DNA from: Acanthosoma haemorrhoidale | Lineage: Eukaryota > Arthropoda > Insecta > Hemiptera > Acanthosomatidae | Length of the DNA: 64,000 nucleotides | NCBI GenBank assembly: GCA_930367205.1 | Contig: OV884011.1 | Coordinates: forward strand, 117,301,866 to 117,365,865 | Reading direction: 5' to 3' | Shown: piece by piece, positions 12,205 to 22,536 of the stretch | How the letters are laid out: each line of letters starts with the position of its first letter | How positions within the stretch are numbered: the first letter of the stretch is position 1 | Made by a program: the position numbers and the translations under genes | Notes under the pieces: model-generated | The model's input: the letters and a program-made list of their open reading frames with translations, nothing else | What the model was told of the DNA's origin: nothing | Databases searched by the model: none

Positions 12205-12660
12205 TCATTTTCCGGTTTGAAAAAAAATATACATATTTTTTCTCCTTTTTTTATAATTTCTCTCTTTATCCAAAACCTGAAAACCATCGTTATTTTCTAA
12301 TTTTATTATCTCATGTTTATTGACTCTTTGTAATATTTTTAAATTTTCATCTTGAATGAGCTTAAATTTTCTAATGGCATCAAGACCTAAGAGTAAATCA
12401 TATGAGAAATTGTTATTTTTCACTATATATATGTTTAGAGTATTTGTTAAATTCCCAATTGTTAAAGTTATATTTGCCCAGGCAGTACTGAAATTGAAAA
12501 CATTGACTGTTTTAAATACAGACTTGTGTTTTATCATACTTGATTTCAACAGATCAACTACTCGTTGACTTATCAAACTTACATTTGAACCACTGTCATA
12601 AACAGCTTTGATTTTCATCTTTTTATCAATAAGTATGTGTATCTTAATTAATGAATTCAA
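12205..12660 (-). CDS. Retropepsin-like aspartic protease fragment
   Basis: A 151-residue open frame. It has the DSGS catalytic motif, a hydrophobic beta-rich middle and the LLLGLD flap-side motif that follows the active site in gypsy-class proteases. The tail after about residue 110 is K/E-rich and leads nowhere, because RT should follow and does not. It begins at a methionine only because the frame opens there; the true protein would be part of Gag-Pol. Confidence 0.6.
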   Translation of the reverse strand: MNSLIKIHILIDKKMKIKAVYDSGSNVSLISQRVVDLLKSSMIKHKSVFKTVNVFNFSTAWANITLTIGNLTNTLNIYIVKNNNFSYDLLLGLDAIRKFKLIQDENLKILQRVNKHEIIKLENNDGFQVLDKERNYKKRRKNMYIFFQTGK

Positions 12661-13714
12661 TTTCTCCAGGTCTTCTAGTTTAAATTTTTTTTATTTCCAT
12701 CAATTTTTACAATATCTATTTCCCCACATGTGTTATTAGGATTATCAGCTGATAATGATGTCTCATTTAGATTAACTAATTTTTTTATCACAAATAAATT
12801 TTTATTTCTGCATTCTTTTTCCGGATGATAACGATTTGGCCATCCTAAATTTTCACAAATAGAACAGGGGTTTTTTTAAAGTAGAGCTGGTTATTTTATT
12901 TTTATTTTATTTATCGATTTTCTGTTTGGATTTTTCCAATGTTATGCTTATACGTTGATTTGGTGAATCGTTGTTCTTAATTCTGGAAAATGAATCATCC
13001 ATTCTCCTCAGTTGTATAAACAGTTTTTCAATACTTGTTATTTCTTCTCTGTCTGATTCATCTTGTACTGCCAATGGTAGTCACACAACAATCATATTGA
13101 TACTTGAAAAATCTGTACTTTGGCTTTCCACTTCCAAACATAACCTTTCTTTTGCTAATGCATAATCAACCAATGAGCTTCCTAAATATTTAAAACTATA
13201 TGCTTTCCTAACCTTTGACCAACCTTTTCAAACCAATTTACTAAACCTCTTTTTTAAATTTCCCTCATCCAATCTTTGGCTGGGCTGTTTACAAAAAACG
13301 AAGGATTTCAATAATCTTCGTAACACTAGTCACGTTGTGCCTCATACATTCAGATTCAAAGCGTTCTAACCAATCTGAAGGATTTTGTTTTTTATAAAAT
13401 TGTTCTATAGTAAATTTCTTTTCTACCTCCTGCAGTTTAATTTCATTAGAATTTAATTTAGCTTCTAATTCTTTGAATTTCTGAATAAAAAAATTGTCCT
13501 GATTTGAATTGGATTCCTCTGATGGAAATTTGTTTAAACAAAGGTTAACATCTTCATCAAAATACACTTTCTTTAAATTTTCGTCTACTTTAATGCCTAC
13601 TTTTCAATATCCGTTGACTGGTCTTATTGCGGAGACAGCGTTTTTAATAGTTGATTTTGTCAATAATACCTGATGATGTGCAGATTCCGAAAATCCGCTG
13701 GTAAACTGAACCAT
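12205..13714 (-). pseudogene. Gypsy-class LTR retrotransposon gag-protease remnant
   Basis: Read from 13714 down, a start region gives way after a frame change to a coiled-coil-like stretch and the gag block NPSDWLERFESECMRH (13567-13289). Matching gag sequence continues in other frames to about 13000 (VWKGWSKVRKAYSFKYL, DYALAKERL). A zinc-knuckle-like CX2CX9HX4C follows (about 12866-12810). The 151-residue frame at 12660-12205 has a retropepsin active-site motif DSGS near residue 22 and YDLLLGLDAI near residues 88-97. In this family gag forms the particle and the protease cleaves the polyprotein. RT, RNase H, integrase and both LTRs are absent, and frames are broken at least three times, so it is inactive. 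Confidence 0.75.
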
Positions 13715-15491
13715 AATTATTTATCTTCTGAAATTTCCACTAGTTCATAATCACCTTCGTCTATTTTGATGATATGTATAAATAATTTGTACTCCCTTGT
13801 TTTCTGATTCATTTTTCAATCAGTAACTTGTAATTTAATTTGTAAGTTGGTTTTAATAATTCAATAATTGATCTTATTAATCTGTAAATATTTACAATGG
13901 CTTTAGAATTATAAGCATCAAACGATTGAACAATATAAAATAAACAAAATAAACATACCTGTAAAGATTAATTAAATTACACGTTATTTACCAGGTATTC
14001 TAGTGGATAGTCACAACACAAACAAACAACATAAGTCTTATCTAGAAAGTAACCTTTACAGACCGAACACAGCTAAGTAACCTTCTCACAACAAACACAG
14101 CTAGCTAGATCATCAGCTGGAGTTTACATAGGTAGGTTTACTAGATACTTCAATGTTTCGCCCATGTCACGAATTTAACATTACTCGTCCCTCCGTGAGG
14201 TGTGAGAATTTATTGAAGGTATAATATACATTTACCAGCATTTATCAAATAAATAGAAAGCTGTAAAAAAGGATTTTTTGTTTTCAAGCTATCATTTAAA
14301 TGGAATTTAGTGTTTTAAATGTGTTTTTTTTTCTATTTATAATATGATTTATTAAAAAATTAAACTTAATTTTATCCAATGCATCCTACAATTTAGCTGT
14401 GGTTAGCTACGCCGTCAAGCGGGGAGGGAAACTTTTATCCTTTATAAATTATTGTAAAACTACTCGTAAAGTTTTACCAACAGTTTTCCTTCAAATTAAA
14501 TAGTGTATCAAATTAAAGATCTTGAAGTCCACATGTTTATAATATCTCAATTACATTATTACGAAAAAGCATAAATACTATTTTTCAAATAGTTTCGCAG
14601 CTGTGTGATACATCACGCTTTACTTTAATTCTCATATTGAAAGATGTATAAAATTTTCAAGCAGTATTTCTGCTTGCACACTGTTAAAATGGCTAAGCCA
14701 TTTATTTATTTTATTTTCTGCAGTTTTGTGGCTTTTCTACTAGCCCCTCTGCTAATATAATTAAAATCAATACTCTTCAAAGCTTCAGTTGCGTTAAGCA
14801 CAGGGAAACTAAAACAATCATTGTATTTATGAGACATTCACAGCGCAGATAGTCCTTTCAAACTGTATCTGTTATATTTTAACTTTATAGCTTATCCTTT
14901 TTAACTTTATACAATAATTTATCTTTGGAAATATTCCTCAATTTAATTATAATCTTCATGTGAACGACATGAATACCCATTAAAACCAGAAGAAACGGCA
15001 TTAAATTGTTATTTAGGAAACATATACATCTGAAGTCATAACCAAGCTAATTACCCTGTTTATAAGAAGCCAGATCGATACTGTTGTTCGTGATAACTGG
15101 AAGTTCATAAACGGAATTCTGTAAAGACAAACATTGTTTTTCTCAAGAAGAATACTTCTAGTTTATAGGCATTGATCTGTCAATCGTGCCACACGCAACC
15201 CTCAGCATTTTGAAAATACTAGGGTTGACAATCTAGCCACCAAGGGACTGAAATGATATAATTCATTTTCAACTGTTGATAGTCACCACTGTTGTGCATT
15301 AGTTGAAAAATAGCCTAAAAGTAGATTTTTTGTAAATCATCAGGAAAATATCTGATCTGAGTGTCATGCAATGATGTTGTCGAGCCCAATAAAAATAACT
15401 GGCTATACATTCATTTGGGTATAAGGCGATCGTATTTCGTATGTCTTTTTTATATATATAATCAGCTTTTCCTGATATACTGATAAAACAA
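13715..15491. other. Intergenic, possible leader of the gypsy remnant then AT-rich DNA
   Basis: 13715-14220 lies upstream of the minus-strand gag and could hold its leader or LTR, but no paired LTR or primer-binding site could be shown. The rest is AT-rich without supported genes. Confidence 0.35.
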
Positions 15492-15695
15492 TTTTATTAT
15501 GATAAAATTACAATCTGCCTTATTGGGCAATAAGTAATTGTGATAAATGTTCTCATTCACAACACATTTACAATTTTCATTTACTCGCTCATTCATACAG
15601 TATTTACAAACAGCCCAGAGGCCTTCTAAATCCATATGGTTGTCACCTCCCTCACATGCGAAATAAGAAGCGGAGACTTGGGAAGTCACCCACGA
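15492..15695 (-). mobile_element. LINE family 2 3' tail, strongly truncated
   Basis: The minus strand carries the family-2 3' UTR from the GACTTCCCAAG-type block (about 15690) to the terminal TTGTAATTTTATCATAATAAAA. Only about 200 bp of 3' UTR remain and no coding sequence. Confidence 0.7.
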
Positions 15696-16302
15696 CAAAT
15701 ATAGTAAGTATTTTATGTCTCTCAGTGAGTTCACCGAAGAGCTTTAGCGTAGTATTACGGGTGAGTAATATATCGGGGGAATAGAAATAAGTTATTTTTA
15801 TAAAATATAAAAAAAAGACTACAAACAAACCTGCTTAGCAAACAAAAACAGCTCTTACCAATGCAGTAAGCCCAGCTGGGTCATTGATACCGAGGTATGA
15901 GGACAAGTTTATCAGATGATCATTAGCCTCTCAATTTTCCCGCAATACTAGATTAAAGATTTATAGCTTCCAAAATTTGTTCCTGTTTCACACCCAATTC
16001 GTCGTGATGATGGCTCCTGGGCAGCTTCGGATGTAGATAGATCGGAGAAATTTGCTCTGCATCTTTCCCATACTTTCACACCTCACCTTTCTCATCAAAA
16101 CCATACTCATGGCACAACTGATCTCTCTCACTTCCACCAAAAGCCGTTAGCCCCTAGGTCAAATACCTTCTGAAAAACGTACCTTACCAATAATCACCTG
16201 GATATCTCCTTACTCCTCATAATTCTCAAACAACTTCCTCCTAAAGCCATAAGCTTCCTAACCTACATATATAATTGCACTATCCGAACGACACCCTTTC
16301 CC

Positions 16303-16917
16303 TTGTTTCCTTTGTTTCCTTTGTTGTCCTCTGGAAACATTCCATTACAGTCATATTCGCCAAACTCGGTAAATCACCCAATGACCGTCCAATCTTACCG
16401 TCCAAATAGCCTACCCCCTATCCTCTCAAAAATATTTGAACAACTCCTATTAAAATTTCTACTTTCAATTGTTAAATCCAAAAACATTTTTCCTACACAC
16501 CAGTTTGTTTTCCGACTACTTCATTCCACTGCTCAACAAGTCCTTCGCGTTGTTGATCACATATCCTTAGCCCTAGAAACCAAAGAGTATTGCACTGCTG
16601 CCTTTCTTGATATAGCTCAAGCTTTTGACAGGGTCTGGCACGCAGGTTGGCTCTACAAGTTCAAAAGATATTTACCACAGCCCCCTTTCCTAATCCTACA
16701 GTCCTTTCAACCGCTTCTTCCCAGTTCGCTGTGGTTTAGAGTATTCTATACCATAAAAGCAGGAGTTCCACAGGGCAGCGTCCTGGGTCCCATCCTTTAT
16801 AACCTATACACAGCTGATGTCCCCTCTACCCCCAATACCTTCTTGGCCACATTTGCAGATGACACTGCAGTCTTGTCATCCCACTCAGACCCTGATATAG
16901 CATCTCATAACCTTTAA
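16303..16917 (+). pseudogene. Jockey-clade reverse transcriptase core, 204 codons
   Basis: This frame holds the fingers and palm of a non-LTR reverse transcriptase. The catalytic aspartates lie in FLDIAQAFD and FADD, with GVPQGSVLGP between them. The first 25 residues are frame-shifted relative to family copies (YFPLQW-type sequence is expected). The frame stops after the block SDPDIASHNL, where the other family copy (26100, minus) continues. The methionine is the frame opening, not a real start. Confidence 0.8.
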
Positions 16918-17143
16918 AAACACATTGATGAGATCGAGTATTGGTACAACCAATGGTGGATTAAAGTTAATAAAGCAATATGTTCCCTCATTACCTTAAA
17001 CCACTGCCGCTTGTCTTGTCCACTATTTTTTTTTAAATTCCATTCCTCTTGTTGTATGCAACTTATTACGTTACTTAGGCTTCCATCTCGAAACACGACT
17101 GACCTGGAACCCACATACGTGGCTAAAAAAAGAAGAACTAAAC

Positions 17144-17260
17144 TTTTTTTTTTTTTTTTTTTTTTTTTCCCCGCCCTACCTGAGGCTGAGCCTCAAACGG
17201 GCTTGCCCCACAACGTTACGTTACGTAGCCTGTGGTGCGCGTACTCCGGTGCAATGGGAC
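17144..17260 (-). mobile_element. Short poly(A)-tailed retroposon inserted in LINE family 2
   Basis: Plus-strand 17144-17168 is a run of 25 T, followed by 92 bp of GC-rich sequence. The insert is flanked by the 11-bp repeat AAGAACTAAAC at 17133-17143 and 17261-17271, and it splits the LINE sequence cleanly. On the minus strand it is therefore a 92-bp body with a poly(A) tail. The body resembles 33380-33500, the 3' terminal part of a different LINE, through blocks such as CTGAGGC, CCCCAC and CTCCGG-GCAATGGGA. It is best read as an extremely 5'-truncated copy of that LINE. The near-perfect poly(A) suggests recent insertion. Confidence 0.8.
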
Positions 17261-17933
17261 AAGAACTAAACCAACGCTTTGGACAACTGCACGGACTACT
17301 TCAAATGACATCCCATCTCTCAGTAGAAAGTAAATCAATAATTTACAAAGTTATACCTAAGTCAATCTGGACAAAAGGAATAGAGCTATGGGGAAGAGCA
17401 AAAAAGTCGAACATCAAGCGTAATCCAATCCTTTTAATCACCTCCTGAGAACAAAAGTAAATGTTCCTTATTACGTCAGCAACAACTTATAATATTCTTA
17501 AAAACGATCTTAATATAGCTTATATTCTCAAAATCATCCCTTCGAAGTTGATAAAATTCCATATTAACCTACCCAACCACCCTAATCCCCTAGCACAGTC
17601 ATTGCACTGCACTACTCATTCCTACAATCCTCCTCGGAGACTGAAACGGCAGTGGCCTCGTAACCCACTATAATGCGCAGCAGTGGGAGTCCTGGCAATG
17701 GCCAGTTTCTCCAATCATGTCCTGAGCGTAAGTGGGTGACTTCCCAAGACTCCGCTTCCTCTTTCGCCTCCGAGGGAGGTTACAACCATGTGGATTTGGG
17801 TGGTCTCTGGGCTGTTTGTATATACTGTATGAATGAGTGAGTGAATGAAAATTGTAAATATGGTATGAATGAAAACATTTATCACAATTACTTATTGCCC
17901 AATGAGGCAGATTGTAATTTTATCATAATAAAG

Positions 17934-20900
17934 CTGTTTTTATCATAAAAATTCTTGGATTATTTATATTTATGTATATTAGTCAATAATATAATTCATA
18001 TTCAATAATAAAGACATAAAAAATGGCAAACGATGTAGAGAGATTTCCCAGGTCTGATTGGATATGAAAAATAGTTTTATTACAAATTATTTTATTTTTA
18101 AAACAATCCTGGTCATTAAAAATTACTTTTCCAGGAACTCAAAATGAATATAAGTAGCTGTTTTGAGGTGATTTTGACACGCACCTTCAAAATTTCGTAT
18201 CTATTGATATTAAGACACGTTTATGACCGATATCGCAACACCTAAATGCATGTAGGCAGGTTAAAGCAAAACACCATATTTAATTATAAAAATTAAGGCT
18301 TGCAGGCATTTTTTATTATACATATTATAGTATGTAATAGATATCATGAAAATTCGAGACTGATAATAGGATTTTAGGTCTGGGTTGTTGCTTGTTTCAG
18401 TCAATGCCATACATAATCATGTTCTCATTAAGTTACAATCGTGATAACGAATGTACACAATTAGTTCATGAATAACTGGCTCCAAATTTTATCTGACTTT
18501 ATTTCGATCACCTCTTCTAATTCGGTCCTTAATACCTCTTACATTTGATATCTATTCATCATGCAGTGGACCTCGGTTCACTTTATACTGTTCCACTGGA
18601 CTTTACCCATTACTATGACTACAATCCAAGTTGGTTGTTTTGGCGAATTTCCCTTTTCTTATATATTCCAACCGGGCAGTGAAGGTGATCTAGCACATTG
18701 GTACACCCTATCGAACCTAAGGAGCTCCAGGTGACAAAAAACTCATTTCCCTCTCTGGAGGGAGAAAATTTTCCCACCAACAATGTTACAGGACTGATCC
18801 GCCATGGCCTGCAGACAGAAGGGTACTTGGGGGGGATGGCGGCGTTGAACCCCTAGCGACACATATTTTGGGGGGAATGTTTTATATTTTTGTGTAAATT
18901 ATATGAAAATAAAAAAACAGAATAAATAATTAGAAGCATGCTATTTAATGAAATCGTGAGCTTGACCCTGTGGCTAACTCAACGTCTACAGTTTACGCTT
19001 AAATGGTTAAAAAAAAGGAAAACAGGTGCACCGTAATTCAGAATTGATTAATTTGGAAAATATACTTCCCCTGGTGGTAAATTTTAGAGCTGCTAAAGAA
19101 GGTACCTTTTAAAGCAATGTTTCATGAGAATTATAGCATTGATGAAAGTTAACGTAATACCTAGTACTACATACTACATACTAGTACTATATATTTATTG
19201 CAATTTAAAAGTAGATAGATCCCCGTCAAGTATAATAGCCGTTATTATTGACAAGTTTAGAAAAATTATATTTACACCAAGCAAAAATGTCAGTCCAAAC
19301 GTGTGTATGGACAAACAACATATTTTGATTGACTAAGAAAGAACAGCGAATTGGGGATCATCCCAGGTAGCAAAAGCTCTAGATACGTATGCCATTTTGC
19401 ATGTCAGGTAAGCCGAATCCTAGTATCAGCGAGGTTATGAATAGTCCAAGTGTACTTACATAGTTAAGAATATTTGTATAAAACGCAATCCCACTCAGAG
19501 CAATTATAAATAATATACACTGTGGCTACAAGTAAGGATTCAAACTCAGAACATTCATATACATGACATATTGTCTTTACCGCTACTAATTTTATGTTTA
19601 ATAATATTATTTTTTACATGACTTATGATTTCCCAGAGTGGACTAAAGTCCCCGTCTCAGTTTCATAAAAATGATTGACAAGCTGTATAAAAACAAAACG
19701 AGTCGGTGTTTTTTATTTTATGGAACGTATTTCAAATTTGTTCACGTTATTTTCTTTAAGGTAGGTTTAATCGGAGAGGAACATAATATCTAAAAAATCT
19801 CACCAAAATTGAATTTCATAGAGGTCAGAAAATAGTTATAGGGACGATTGTTTTTCTTTTTTTTTTTTTATCCTTCGTCTAGTTATTATATTTGAAGTAA
19901 AACGTTCACGGTGTTAAATATGCTATTCAGTTTCAGATCAATTGGATTATTTCACTTCCTCTATTATAGAACACACAGACAGGTAGATAGGCTGAGCGTC
20001 AGAAAAACAGACAAAAGGCAATCATGCTGTACCAATTTGAAAGTAATGCCTCTCCTTTTGGACATAGAGACTATTTGTAATAAAATACTAGTTGCTGCGT
20101 TATCGTGATGAACTATTGGAGAATGTAAATTTTATTCATATTACAGACTGAAGTACATTTGCCAAATTGGGTAAATTTGCCAGTAGCCGTGCACACACCT
20201 ACGACACCTAATATTTATTAGATTTTTAATTGGCTGGTGAAACATCTATTCTGTTAAATATTTACAGGTAATAAAAAGTTGTTAGTGCTTTTGAGTCAGG
20301 AGCGAAGGTAATTAACAGTTGACTTAGCCTAGTTAGTGAAAAACGTGAGTAGTTAACTAAAACACTATCAATTTCGATTGAAACATCATCCCGTAAATTG
20401 CTAAACAAGCTAACAAATGGTAAATTTGAGTTCAAGGATAAGGGCTGGGCTTTGGCGACTAAACCCGTTACCAGCTAACCTCAATTGCAATACTGCAACC
20501 CCCTTTACATCCACGAGGGTTATCTTCCAGGAAAACCACGCTTCGAATGCTGAGTCCATCCAGCTCCTATGTAAATATCGGGGTTACGTTTTATGATGGC
20601 CGATAAAGACAAAAAACTCATCTGAATTGTTTTATTGCATGCTTTTTTTTTTATTAACATATGTACATAATTTATAAATGCATGTTTGTGTTTGTAAGTT
20701 TAGAATAACTTGTGGTATTTGCGATTGTTTGGCTGACTCTGTTGGTGCCTTTTGAAGTTGAACGTTTGGAGTCGTCACGACCTCGATTTCCCTATTAAAC
20801 TTCAAACAAGAAATGGTTCAGGTTCACTTTTGAACACCACACTTATATTCTTATAATTCTCATTATATCAGTCTGACCGGGATGGAAAATGTCAGTTCCA

Positions 20901-21604
20901 TACAACAAAAATATTCAATTTGTTTCTAAATTAAATGATTTTTTTCGATTAGTTTTGTAGCATCCATTGTATAAGTCAACAGATAATAAGAAACTATGTT
21001 CTATGTTTCTACTGTTCATTCTTTTTTATTTAAGCCACATATATTCAAATAGGCAATTCGCGAATCTGGAATTGTTTAGAATTTTTATATTCACGCATAA
21101 TCAAACCGACGATTATTGAGAGATTGCAGTATAAAAATCCATAAATATGGGTCCCTTGTAAGTCCAATAGATTCGTTCATATACGACACCAGCTCAAAAT
21201 AATAGTTAAAGGGCTTACAAAGGAATCTTATGAAAATACTTAAATAAGTAAAAATATTCCTTAGAGTCTAGTGTTTATCAAACAACTAAAAATACAACGG
21301 ATGATAGCATATTAGCGTTACAGTAATATCTTAAAGGGGACATTTTGCTGTTAAAAGACAGATTTGATAAAAAAAATATGATTACATTAATTTAAAACTA
21401 ACGTTCAAAACTATTTTAAATATAAAGATAAGGCAACAAATAGCCGATGGAGCAATGAGGTCAAATTTTGGCCCTTTGGGCAGGTTTATTAATGAACTTT
21501 TTTTAAACAATACTACGTGATGAACAAATCCCACACGATGAAAAAAATTTTTTTTTTACAACATATAAGTATTTTATTACATTAATTTATTTATTTATTA
21601 CATC
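17934..21604. other. AT-rich intergenic DNA
   Basis: No supported gene. 18700-18860 and 20420-20560 are GC-richer islands of unknown origin. A tRNA-like trace on the minus strand at 19515-19580 has a T-arm-like GTTTGAATCC. Confidence 0.4.
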
Positions 21605-22189
21605 TTAAGTATAGTCGGAATTAGTGAATCTTTTAGGGGGTTTAACAGTCCTACCATATGATCTGGTACTATTTTCTTCCGTTACAATGTTTTCTTGGTT
21701 TTGATTGTTGGTCTTAGTTGGTAACATTATGTGTTCCCTAGTTCTCTTAAGTAATTTTCCATCGTCATTTTCTAGTTTGGATTCAATTTTGCCAATAAAA
21801 AATTCATCATCTGCAATTTCATGGTCATGAACATCAGACGTTATTGTCTCAACTCTATATTTATTTTCTGGCATACTTCTATTTTTATTACTTGGCATTT
21901 TACACATTTTAGAAAAATGATTCAACCTATTACAATTGAAACAGTTAGAGCCAAAAGCAGGGCAGTTGCGAATTGCATGAGACGTGCCACACCTAGAGCA
22001 AGTTTTTACCTGTTGTTGTTGAGATTTCTTGCTGTAGTCCATTTTGTGTCCCTTTGTGATATTTTGTACGAGATGATGATTATCTTGTACTTTGTTGAGG
22101 TTTTCGTTGATATTATGGATTTCGTGTTGGCTGTACTCCATCCGTGATGTTAACATTGGTAAGAATATATTTTGTATAAACTCCCTCAC
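21605..22189 (-). pseudogene. Gag with two zinc knuckles fused to a pol C-terminus (internally deleted LTR element)
   Basis: A 194-residue open frame. Residues 64-96 hold two zinc knuckles, C64-C67-H71-C76 and C83-C86-H91-C96, in the arrangement CPAFG then CFNCNRLNHF that is typical of gypsy/Mag-type gag. Residues 115-135 contain EFFIGKIE, which resembles the start of the protease region. From about residue 140 the chain becomes K/R-rich with GRTVKPPKRF near the end, which resembles the tail after integrase in gypsy-class pol. Protease, RT, RNase H and most of integrase are therefore missing at one in-frame junction. It is a deletion derivative; the joined frame might be fortuitous. No LTRs were found around it. 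Confidence 0.6.
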
Positions 22190-22241
22190 TGGTTACATTG
22201 TTTACATTGAACGGTGTTGACTGTAACATGACTTTAACATA

Positions 22242-22536
22242 CAGTATGTAGATGATATTATTTGTTTCACATGGAAAGTTGATGATTTAAAGCAATTTAA
22301 ACAATACATTAACAGCTGTTATAGACATGCAACATTTACAATAGAGACTGAGACATAAAACAAATTGAATTACCTTGACAAAACCATCCACAGACACAAC
22401 AATGGATATGAGCTTAGTAGATAAACTAACTACGACGCACATATGGGTTGCAATACACAAACTACCATTTATCCACCCATGCATTAAAGGTTCCCATCAC
22501 AGTGCATCGAACAATGGATAATAACTCCAAAAATTA
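22242..22536 (+). pseudogene. Penelope-like reverse transcriptase fragment
   Basis: One frame with three stops reads from YVDD (22245-22256) through FTIETET, NKLNYLDKTIHRHNNGYE and a histidine-containing stretch ending in WIITP. This spacing from YVDD to the N-x-x-LD motif to the C-terminal thumb matches Penelope-like elements better than LINE or LTR enzymes. No GIY-YIG endonuclease follows within the next kilobase. It overlaps no other element, lies head-to-head with the gag remnant and is inactive. Confidence 0.55.

Larger units (their letters stand above)
15963..17933 (+). mobile_element. LINE family 2, 5'-truncated copy with RT and 3' UTR
   Basis: The most complete family-2 copy. Upstream of the open frame, 15990-16300 still reads as ORF2 with stops (LKQLPPKAISFLTYIYNC). 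The frame at 16303-16917 encodes RT blocks YRPNSLPPILSKIFE, FLDIAQAFDRVW, GVPQGSVLGPILYNL and FADDTAVLSSHSDPD, diagnostic of the Jockey clade. After the stop the C-terminal domain continues in broken frames to about 17670, then the 3' UTR runs to TTGTAATTTTATCATAATAAAG. It is interrupted at 17144-17260 by another element. The product would copy LINE RNA at nicked DNA, but the endonuclease is missing and stops are present, so it is inactive. Confidence 0.85.
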
